DNA of 64,000 bases from NCBI GenBank assembly GCA_031841125.1, contig CM063106.1, positions 31,616,001-31,680,000 of the forward strand, written 5' to 3'. Shown piece after piece: positions 44,101 through 56,100 of the stretch. The position numbers were made by a program, and so were the translations under genes. Position 1 is the first letter of the stretch; each line of letters starts with the position of its first letter. The stretch is from Acanthococcus lagerstroemiae. Lineage: Eukaryota; Arthropoda; Insecta; Hemiptera; Eriococcidae. The notes below the pieces were generated by a model. It saw nothing but the letters and a program-made list of their open reading frames with translations. It was not told the origin of the DNA and did not search any database.

Positions 44101-47100
44101 ACACAGAGGATACAAATAAAGAAAAATGAGCAGAACGAAAACTTACAAACTAAACTTACATTAAAGTCAGAACACTGTCCTCAAAAATCACAAAAACATT
44201 ATCAAAACTATTTTTTAACTCTGCAGTACATGATACGCTTCGGACATCACGTCTGCATCTCATGCAAGATATTTCCGTCATTTAGATACTTGTATTCACC
44301 CTTTTAAAACTTTAAAACGTTTGCGGAAATATCCATCATTATGCACTTTCAGAGACAAAAAAATTTGAGGAATACATCCGTCACTGTCAGTAAGGGGTTA
44401 ACATATTTATGGTCATTGAGTACTAATATAAAATTTCATCTTTCTTGCTGTCTTATTATGTTTTGATTTTTCACTTTTCTGCGCATGTTATAAGTACATG
44501 AAACTGACTTCAAAGTTTCATAATATTCATTAATATAACAGAAATTAATGACAACTTGCGAATTAACATTACCATTTCCATCGGAAGTGGGCTGTTCAGT
44601 ATATCAAATGTAACTGGGGATCCTAATGTCGCCAGAAAAAAGTCTGTAAGGACACGCCGATAGTTTACCGCGGGAATTTCAAGAAAAATACCGGTAAATT
44701 ACAGCTCGTTTTTTGAAATCATCAGTAAGGTCAATCACCAAGCACAGTCTACAGCACGGTTGCAGGTACGTAGCTCACAAACCGCTTTGTTGACATTGTT
44801 ATGAAATGAGAAACTGGGTGAGCTGAATGGTAATAAGTTTTACGCTCACTGCTGATTCTAAAATTTGAAAATAACGAATTTATTTGATTTCAAAATCAAA
44901 AATCATTAATTTGAAATCAAAAATAGAATGATTCAACATTAAATAATTTTCAAAATTTTATATTTTTTCTCTTCTTTTTTATTTCGTCAATTACTTCGAG
45001 CAATTTAATTCTCGCACTTCTCATTTAAAAAATAGTGATCAGTAGGCAACACTAAGATTTTTCAAAACAAAAAAACTCTTATGACTGCCCTTAGAACTTA
45101 GCATTTCACTACACATTTCGGAATACGTCGTACCTGTCCAAATTTGGGCGATGATTTCAGCTCCTCCTGAGCGACTGCCGTACGCGAGCCAATTTTAACA
45201 CTACTGTACGGCGACCGCCGGCCACTTTCGGTCGTCTTAGTCTAAAATCGCGTCGAAAGCAAACAGCATAGCATGCATCGTCAGGCGCATTACTCAACAA
45301 TATTAATACAATTATTAAGCGTATCTACATAAATCCATAATTAAAATAACACCTACCGACGTGGATTTCGCATTTCGATCCAAACTTCCATTTGTAGCGG
45401 CGGTATGCGTGGTCACCGTAGTCGAACTAACGAAAGGTTCTCTACCACCGTTTTCCAAATTCTTAGCCTAAAAGTATCATTCATTACAATTTCCCTACAG
45501 TAACGGTTGGAATTATTCAAAGTTATTTCTATGGAATATGTGGATGTGCATTCAACTACCTGACTCGATTCTACGCCGAACTCAGTCTCCTTGCCTTTAG
45601 TGGTGGTACGAGTGGTAGATGTAGTGGTGAATTTGGGTGGCTCGTTTTTACCGGTATTCTCAGCCTAAATTACGAGCAAGCGAATAACACAAACGATCGT
45701 AGGAAACATAATACTAAATAATAAGCTTAAACCATAAGCAATAATCTAGAAGCAGGAAATGAATTTTCTATGAGGCAGTAGAGAAACACATTTTTCACAC
45801 AACTACAGCCGTAATATTGTTTGAAAGCTATAAATTAATTAAACATTCAAAAGGAATCATACAGTCTCCACTCTCCAGGGGAAAAGTCTACATTATCGAA
45901 TAGAGAATTTAACAAATCGATACAGCAGCTTATCGTCAGCTTACTTACTTTTGGCAAAATGACTTTTTATTGATTGAGACAGAAGTGACTGTACCGCACC
46001 CAATGATAATAGCCAAAACATTCTAAAACTACATACTTTAAATTTCTTTGAAGAAGGAATGAAAAGAATGAGTAACATTTGAATAAATGGCCCTCCTCAA
46101 TGCTTTTGTCTCTCCTGTAAAATTTGCACAATGGCACTTAGAAGATTTTATAATTAAGCTGACATTATTCAAGAGGTGGGGACGCCTCCGATAAGTACGC
46201 CGGGTTTATATTTCACTTTTAGGGAAAACAGTGCTTCTTAAATGATGAGGTTCAAAATATTCGAATACTTCCGAAATTTAAGTTTACCATCTCGCTAATC
46301 TAGGATTTTAATACATTCGTTTCAAGGTGAATGATAAGACAGCGTGTCAGAAAATATTTATTAGTCATCAAGATAAACTTCAGCGGACACATGAGCCTGA
46401 TACGGATCTTTAATTATTTATTTTTCCGTATTATGACTAATACTGCATTTACACTGGTTTCCAAACATGTCGAAAACAAATGTTAGGAATGTTGAAGAAT
46501 TTCCATTTACACTGTAAGTTCCCAAACAACCTTTCAACAATGTTTAGTACAACATTTCCACATCGGATATAGATCCAATAAGCTCGTGTTTGGGAAGAAA
46601 TGATTCCCGTAAACTATGCAAGAGACTTCTGAGATAGAAAGTGAAATTTCATTATCAGTGTAAACCCGTGTTCGAGTTTAGAATAGCCGAACACTGGAGA
46701 AATTCTGCGTAACTCTGTCGGCGACGTTCTCTCCTCAACTAGAAGTTTGGGAACTCAGTGTAGAGCCGACAAAATCAAGTTTTCTACGAAAACAGTTTTG
46801 TAAAAGTAAGATGAAACTTATTCTCTTTTTTCTTGGCTTTCTCAATAAGTAGAGAATGAACGGAAACGAACGTCGATTGAACTGTTTTTACGCCTCAAAA
46901 CGTACATGTAGTGAGTTAAAATAGTTAAAATAATTATTGACCTGGATTTTTTATTTATATTTATAGCTCCCTGCGTTTCAGTCAGCCTTCAAATTCGATT
47001 ACTGAGATTCAAATTTACAGTCAAATTCAATGCGTAATGATTACCAACAACGAACAAATGGAAAGGAAAAGTAAATAACCCATTACATGAATAATATCTT

Positions 47101-50100
47101 TAAATTACAGTAAATTACTGTACTCATATCACAAGAAGCATATACTCAGGAAGTGAATAGAAACACTAAACAGGAAATCACTCGCGATTACCAAACACGG
47201 ATCTATGAATACGTAGGGCGAGAAATTTGATTACGTACTTTATTAACTTGTGTAGAAATTGTAATCGCACCAGAACGCAAATCTTCAACCCTTTTTTCAA
47301 TGTTCTGGGTGACACCATCTTGATCTTGAATCAGCGTTTGTTTCGTGGTAGTTTTCACAACGTTTGATTTACTTCTAGTCGGCAAAAGAAACACGAAGAA
47401 ACGAATTAGAAATCATTTCGTTCCAAGTTATTTCTACAACTATCAAGAGTCATTTTATTATCACCTGGTCTCTCTTCTTCCTTGCTGAAAATCAGAACGC
47501 AATACTTTTGTCAAGAGAAACAAACATGCACTCGAGAATACAACCAGTTTAGGCTCAATTTTGTTTGTTAAAGTATCGTTATTTTGCGGAACTTATATCC
47601 AATAAATACTAAGATAAGCAATAACTATGTGAGTTTCATCATCTTCAGGGCCTTAACCTGTTGGGAAGGACTTCGACCGGTTCCTCAGCTTTGACAGAAA
47701 TGTACTCGTAATTCTCGCAAAACGTTACGTCTTAACACTACAAGTTCAGCCCCTGTCCCCAAACAAAACTGATCAAAAAATTGCTACCCTCGAGAATTTA
47801 CTGGTTTTGATAGAACAGGGTGGCCACTATTTCGGCGAATTTTTTTCCCTGACTTTTCCAGAGACAAATTTTCTCCATAGAAGAATAAAAAATATGAATT
47901 ATACTGATAAGAACCTCTCCTTACCTAGGATATGAGATTAACTTTTTTTCAATACAGTAAACTTGTTATTTTTTTTTCTTCTCCTTTCGAAAGTAGGGAG
48001 CGTCACGCGGCACGCATTTTGCATCAGGATTTTCAACTTCATCTAGCAGTTTTGTTTTTTCTCAAGAAATTCCTTGACTTTTACTGAAATTTTCAAAATT
48101 CCCTAACTTCTCCCTGACTTTTCCACAATGGACTAAATTCCCCGACTTTTCCCTGTTTTCAAATGTCCCTTGGTTGCTTTTTGTTTATTAGCGTCCAACT
48201 GTACAGAGTATACCTCTATTTTCAGGCCGTGAGCCGACGCTCTTCGTGCAGCAGAGCTGCTTGTTCTTATATCTGCTTAAACATCCGGTTGTCTATTGGT
48301 CTCTCCCCCTCTCCTCTGTACAACAAGAACACCATCTCACCATACATTACAAACCTAGCAAACTCTCGCAACAAAATTAGCCAAAATAGTGCAGGAAATA
48401 ATCCCATTGTCTTAAAAAGTCCGCACACTTTAGACTGGTTTTAGGAAGTTCTAAGAAGTAGTTCCCGCCCACCAGGACTGGACGCAAATCATTAGAAAAT
48501 AAATCGAATCACAAATCATTCGTTCTTTTTTGGGATTCGAATCACGAATCACAAATTGATAAGAACTTTATCATTTGAATCAATCACCACGAAAATGATT
48601 CGATTCAGTTTCGAATCAAATTCGAATCGCACCAGAAAAATGATTCGTGATTCGAAAAAGATTCGTACAAATCTGTTTCGAGGATAACTGATACTAAATG
48701 AGAATTGAGCTTGAGGATTATATTTATTGACAGATCAATTAAGTTCACAGTTTAGAGTTTCAGTATAATTCGAAAAGTATTCGATTCATTTACAACTAAT
48801 TGGAAAATGAATCGAATTACGAATCACAAGTCATTTATTTATTTTAAAAACATTCGAATACGAATCACGAATCACCGAAAAATGATTCTAAATCATGATT
48901 CGATTCGTTACAGATTAATTCGCGCCCAGTCCTGTTCCCGCAAATCTTGAGAAGTCTCTGTGGAGCTTCAATAAATCTTACAAGGTACGAAGGAATTGTG
49001 ACGAGTCTTGAAAGAGTGTTAAGTAGTCTTAACCATATTTAAACAAGACTCGATCAATATGAACAAAATTTCAATGAGTTTTTTAACACGCCCATCGTCG
49101 TTGTAATCAAGTCAAAAGTGTTCATGATTTTCAGCGATTTTCGGTAGAATTTCAACGAGTGAATCTCAATTTCTGTATACACTATGAAAGTGGTCACCGC
49201 TGCCACCACCTTGCCTTTCCGAGATTATTCAGGCAAGTTTCGTCTCAGATCTCTGCAGCTCGTTTAATCGAAAGAAAGCCACTCGAACAAAATCAGGAGA
49301 GCTATTCTTGAAATGCGTAAGGCGCAAACCTACGCTCTGTGCGCATTTTGTAAAAACCAACGAACGCCTCTTTCACTAAAATGTGATTCTCAAAAGAGTA
49401 GACGAAAGCATTGAACGCACCACCCAGGCCACGTGCAGCGAGTTGATAAATATTATCTATGTTATAATGTTTCTTTCAAAAACGGGGTTAATTCTTCTAC
49501 AATTTGGCAAAATGTATTTTTATTCACTCGAAACTGATCTTTAAATTGTGTATCAGTGAATCTGTAGACATTTAATGATCGTGAACGAATTCTTTCGATT
49601 TTCAAATTGACTTGCCTTACTCTTTGGTCATTTTCCAAATCAGCACGATCATGAATATCAATTTGAAGTTGAAGTGTGTAGTCCGGAATTATATTCATTG
49701 AAAACTTTCAATTGCCAATAAAAATGAATTAAGTTGTTTGGGCAGTAAAACAAGTGACCGATTAAACCAAAAATTTAATATAATTCATCACTCCATTCCA
49801 TAATTCAAATTTCAACATACAAAAACTCTCATGATAATACTAGGAAAAAAAACCCTACTTTTAACAGGAATATTTTGCGGGGGAATTCAGAGAAATGTGT
49901 TGTATGAAAGTGCCGAACGCGCTGTACGACACCTCCCGAGGTGTCGTTCGAGGCGTAGCTCGAGGAGCGTTCCAAAGTCACGAAACTCTTCAAAGCAATT
50001 CGAAAATAGCGGAACGCCTGATACGCCAGGCGTATGAACGCTTGATACGCCCTGTGCGCCTTTCTAGAATAGCTCTCCAGATATCAACATCAAACTGATT

Positions 50101-53100
50101 CGTCTCCACTTATCCGGCAGCGTAAAAACTGGATTAAACTTACTCTGAATCTGTCGACGCTGAACTTTTGGTGCTTTCTCTCTTCTTCTTGCCGAAGAAT
50201 GAGAAACTGCCTCCGGTAGGTAACACGGCCACACCACCAACTGGTTTCTGTATGAAAAGTTAATACACAATAACTATACAGAATCCGAAAAATACATAAT
50301 TTCAAAAATCTCTGGAACCGAACTTCTTACTTTGCGCGGCGACTTCGGTTTCTCTTCACTACTTTTGCTTTTCTCTGCATCGTATTCGCCTTCCATCGAA
50401 CTACCAGAGCTGCTGGTATCCTAGAAATAAATTATACTTCTCAATGCTATTTTCCATGTTTCACTGTAAATTTGTTCGTCTCCACTTCCTTCGTAATTGA
50501 GAAGAGTAATACTTTCGTATACAGGCCAGAAACAACCGGGAAACAAATGGGTTAATCCAGGATCGGTGCGAGGGAGCTCTTGGGGAGTGTCATACTCCCC
50601 CCAGTCATTTTTCATTCGGCAATTTTGGCAAAATTGTGCGTAATTCGGCAACATTTTTGAAACGAATTAAATACCGAATGAAACAGTTGAGTTGGGAAAA
50701 TTCGACAAGTCGGAAGCTTCTTTTTTTTTTTTGTTTTCACGGCTTATTTGGCAGCTCAACTGAGAATTTTCAGTTAAAAAGGTGGAAAAATTCAAAAAGT
50801 CCAAAGGCTTTTTTCCTTTTTTTGCTTCGACGGTCCACACAGTCGAAAGAATGTGATTAAAATTTCAATTTGGCAATTTGACATTTTTATAATCGATCCC
50901 CCCCCCCCCCCAAAGTAAAATTGCTCAAACCGGTCATAGGTTAATCCTCCCGTAGATCAGGAACAATGAAAACTTATAGCTGGGGAGGGAAGACTGAGCA
51001 AAGCAAGATAATTTACTCATTTTACTCCCAAAAATTAGGTACTGCTGTGCTCATGCTTCAGAAATATCAGGAAGAAAGTACCTTCACTTTTTTCATTTTG
51101 ATCGGCGACATGGACGTTTTGCTTTCGGGGTTTCGTCTTTTAATTGGACTTTCTATTTCTGGAATATCTTCGGGCGTGTGGGACATGGTATGACGTTTAT
51201 TGCCAGCTGGTAATCCAAAATCTTCACCTAAATTTCGAGTTTCTAACGCTGAAAGAAAGTAAACGATTAAAAATTGCAGTTAAAAAAAATTAAACCATTT
51301 ACAATCTATTTTCCTGGAAGTCTGATATAAAAGGATTCACTGACTTAGGACTTTAATTCGAGTGAACTGAAAATTGCAGCTTTAATGCAAAAACACACGT
51401 GATAGTTGATTAATGCAAGACAAGAAAGGTGTCTGATGAAGTGATAAAGCAACACGCGAAGAAGAATGAATCGTAAATGTTGATCTTTTATGCTAACAAG
51501 TATGAAAGGAATAATAATTATCAGACACCTATTCCTATACACGAATTGGACACACGCGGTACTTAAAACTAGTTTTCGTGAATCCAACTGGTTGCCATAC
51601 CGTACCACGGAACGTTGATTGGACAGTGATAAATAACAGTAATTAGTTCTATTTCTTAGATAATAATTTTTAGAGGATGTAAAAGTATGCGAGATTGTCT
51701 TCTCTCGCAGTACGGAGAAATTTCATTTAAAATAAGTGTGTCTACCTGCGCTCGTCAGTGACAAGTTGATACTTACCATCCATACTGTGAAAATTAGGTC
51801 TTCGTCCACTGAGACTGCGTTCAAACATGGGCGCGGGTCTTTCAATTGGAGTTTTCTTAGTTTCGTAATGAGTTCTACCGGAATATCTGAATCTCGAGCC
51901 CAAACGTGGAAAGAACCCGAGTTTATTAACTGGTTCCGGTGACATTAACCTGCGAATTCCGAAATATAGTTCAAACAGACGTACAAATGTGTTTATAGAG
52001 AGCCCATACTTGGTTAATGGGTGTAAAGTTGGATGGGTCATCACCGGGAGCATAGACGTCCAAGGATCGGGATGATTTACTGGCCTTCTCGGGATCTTGT
52101 AAAATGAATTAGATTACTTAAGGAAGAAATAAGAAGGGAGCCTCACCCTCACCCAATAAATTCAATAGTTGGTAAAATCGTCCTAAACTGGGAAGATCAT
52201 AGAGTAAGAGGACGAAACTGGTTTTTTGTCATACATCATCTTCAAGTACCATATAGGACGTTCGCGATCGCGGTTTCTGACGCGCAACTTTCCTGGACAG
52301 GGTTAGTTGGGGTAGTTCGTTGTTACTTTCCCATGGTTTGTAGCATCGTAGTTTTCCTTCTCTGTGCCGAAGTGTGCAGCCGCAGTTAGCTTACTAGCCA
52401 CGTGTTTCACGACACTGAGAAAGCGGCTCACGATGTGCACACACGCACAGTACCAATCTTTCTGATCTGCTGATCTGGTGGTAAGATGCTTTGCCCTTGT
52501 TCGTCCGAATTGGCGGGGGTTACACGACGCGCTATGTTTCCACCTCGATAGGTATTGTAGTCGCTGTGTTCGCTAGGATGTTAGTGAGGGTATTCGGATA
52601 TCACTAGCTTTCCGGCGTTGGTGGGACTCGACCCAAGCCGCACGGATTGCGAAGCAGACATGTTACCACTTAGCCACACAGCGACTATTCAAACATATAT
52701 TTTAAAAATGTCTGTAGGAGAAATCAGAATCAACTTCTGCGGTTCAACACAGAAAATAAGCTGATATGAAATTTGACTAGTAACTGTTGAAGACAGAAAT
52801 TTTACCAACCCTCCCTTCCGAACATCTGAGATTACAACCCCAATTTGAAGCATCAGGATGCTCTCCACTACAATCAGCTCTACGAAGAATGTCAGAAGGA
52901 AAATTGTACCAATATGTAAGAGCAAAAATCAAGTTGGATGCTCAAATTGAAGGAAATTAAGTCTTACCTGAAAAATGTGTGATGTTCGACACAGGTCTTC
53001 CATAGTTTTTTAGCTGCTCTGTGATTAGCTAATTTGAAACCTACAGTAGATTCATATTGCTCGAACTCTCCCGGCCTGACTTTTACGTAAAAATTGTGAC

Positions 53101-56100
53101 GTTTATATGAAATTTTCAAAATTTTAGGCCACGCGAATCGGTTGATTCTTAATCTGAAACAAAACAGATAAGTTTCCTTGTAGTATATTCTCTTGAAAGA
53201 GGATTTTGAAGGATATAGTAATTAATTAATGAATTGAACACATCACAAATTTTCGTCATACTTACTTATCTCTGTACACTAACAATCCAGATGCACAAAC
53301 CCCGAGCATAATATTAACATCTTCAGAATCCTTGGCCGGGTGTAAGTCGACTCCATACATGGCCAATTTTTTAGCGTTTTCCAAATAGTGTAATTCGGCT
53401 TCCGCAGGCGTTAAACCTCTGCATTCGTCGAAATCAATCGCATTAATATGAAGACCTACATCAGGAGTCTCGAGGCAATAATTTTTACACGAATACGTAC
53501 TTGTGCGTTTTGTGTAATTCGGCCACTTTCTGGACGAGATTTTCTTTTTGATTAGGCGCGAAATCGAAGTCTTTTAAATAATCTATGTTCTTGTGCTCGT
53601 CGATGTCGTAATCCCCCAATTCGGATTGAACCAGGTACGAACCAAGAAGAGCATGGGTCACAAATGAACAGGGTAACCTGGACAAACAAAGTAGCTCAGT
53701 TAAATCACCGCTCGATTATTATACACAAGAGTAAAATATAGGTTGTTCGCAGACTATAAATTTGAACTAAAAATGTCGAAACGGCCTATCAGACATTTGA
53801 TGGGAAAAATCAATACCATAGGCTATTTCACGTAGAATATTTGAGTAGGCGTCTGGCAAAACATACGCAACGACGGGGTCAGCAACCTGTTATTTTAAAA
53901 ATTGATGCAACGTTTTTTCTATCTATAGTTTCCTGTGCCCTTCCTGTTACACTCTTTTGTTTCCAAGGGCTACGGGAACGCAAAATACACGACTCGAATG
54001 TTTTCAGAGAACAAATATCACTTCGCTGCAGTTGTAGGACAAGGTAGGCACTTTTTAGAACGATTTTCCTTCCAGGGTGTCTAACAAATTTTGGAAAGCG
54101 AAATGCAGGAGTTTTGCAGGAGTTTTGCAGGAGATTTTGCAGGAGGTTTTTCAGCAGTTCAAACAACTAGAAACACCCCCCCCCCCCAAAAAAAAAAAAA
54201 AAAAAAAATCTGTATTAAAATGGTTTCAAAATTGAAAAGGACTAAAAAAAGGATACTTTTTAAATTTTGAGAATAAAATTAATGAAGTACAAATGAAAAT
54301 AATTTTGCAGACTTCCTCAAAAGTTTATCATACAATGCTTTAAGAAAAGCGCGACATTCATCAAGAAATTTCATTTTCTTCAAAGGGGAAAATTTGGATA
54401 CAATTGTTTTGGCTCCAAATCCGACGTTAACCTTCTCTGGTGGTAAAAGGTTCTTTTTAGTACAGTAAAAGTCGCTTATTATAATGTCTGATAGTGGCAT
54501 AAGTCGCTTAATGTCATAAAAATGAGCAAGTCCCGTCCTCCCGTATACAAATACATTGTAAATCTGCCGGTTATTGGAATGGGCAAGTCGCTTATTGTAA
54601 TGAAGTACGACTATAATTTTCATGAAAAAACATGAGTTACTTGGCACTTTTTCTTTCACATGTTATCATTTCTTTGCTTCTCGCTGGTCAGTCTGTGTCT
54701 TGTTACAAAACTGTGAGCAACCGTGTAACTATGTCGACTAAATCTACAAGCAATAAATGTCGTCGTGATCTTAGTGTCGCCGAGAAAGCTGAAATTTTAC
54801 ACGAATATGATGCATTGCCTAAAACAGTGACGCAGAGTGAAGCGGCCATCAAGCTCCGTATTTCACAACCCTTTTTGTCGAAGTTGCTGAAGAAACGAGA
54901 TAGCATCCAGGAAGCAATTGCCAAGAATGAAAACAGCAGCCGAAAAAGAAAAAGAACAGGAAAAGATGGTGATGTCGAAGAGGCTTTGTTACAGTGGTTC
55001 AATCATGTTCGTGAAGCTGATGGGCGGGTTAATGGTCCTTTAATGCGCGAAAAAGCCGAGGAGTTAGTAAAAAAAAATGGGAAAATCAGATATAAGAATT
55101 TTTGACATCATAAAATCATGTTCAGAATTTTTCCTGTCGTTTTGTGGAATACGCCGCTTTATGTCATAAAATCCTCTTTGCCCAACGTCATTATAATAAG
55201 CGACTTTTACTGTATCTTCAAAACTATATGTGACTTTGGAGAGAAATCTGGTACCGATGTTTCGAAGAACAGTTCTAAGATCTTCATAAAGAAAGGGTAT
55301 CAATTGGCTCATCGCTCTGGTATTATATCAAAAAATGGTACAAGTCATCACACACTGAAGACATAAAATGTAATTTTGCTTCCAAAAACTCCTTTTTCAA
55401 AGCTTCAGTCACATAAGTGTAATTGTGTGTTTTAGGAGGTTTATTTTTGACGCCCTCAACATACTTCTTGACATGAGGTAGTATATTCAATGCCCTCTGT
55501 AATACCTTTCCATTTTCCAGCCATCGAACAGAGAAACATTTTAATGTAAATAACGAAGATTTGGAATAATATTTAAAATCCGCGCGTCTAGTAGGGAAGT
55601 CTTTGAAGAGGTAATACAGACTTCGTAACAACCGATGAATATTCCAGTTGCTGCTATCGTGAGCAGTTTTATACTCGTTATGGACGATATGCAAGGTACA
55701 GGTACCCAAATTCAACATTTTGTTCATACCATTCTCTTCCATGTATTTCAACAGATCTGAATGTAATAATTTCAAATTAACGTTGGGGCCATCCATCGCC
55801 ACTTGCAAAACGTTAGATAAATTCAACTTCAAATCTTTTAATGCATTTGTAATTGCTTTGAACAGTCCATCAGAAGTACATCGTTCTGGGAAAATGGAAG
55901 CTAAATAACGAGTTGATACCTCCTGTTTACTAGAATCCCAATAATGTACGATCATATCCATTTGGGCGCTTTGGCAAACTTTATTGAGATAGTGTCTGCG
56001 TTTTGAACTTCGTCTAGTAAGATCTGTCTGAAGTAAGGCCCACGGCCATTTGACCATTTAACGAAAAATGAAATTTTCCCAACTTTTAAAGTTTTCTAAG

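Larger units (their letters stand above)
54250..56060 (-). mobile_element. hAT-like transposase pseudogene, interrupted
   Basis: The minus-strand frame at 55323-56057 encodes [41 protein letters not shown] and [15 protein letters not shown]. These belong to a hAT-like RNase-H-fold transposase family common in insects. It continues, frameshifted, at about 55210-55312 ([17 protein letters not shown]) and, after the inserted pogo element, at about 54300-54460 ([20 protein letters not shown]). The N-terminus is missing and there are internal stops. Confidence 0.7.

Noticed and set aside
46440..46790. Element with TTTACACTG ends
   Set aside because: ATTTACACTGG near 46450 and CAGTGTAAA near 46658 are inverted, but there is no flanking duplication or longer match.
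52590..52690. A functional tRNA gene
   Set aside because: A- and B-box-like motifs are present, but the acceptor stem does not pair and a long unrelated body follows, as in SINEs.
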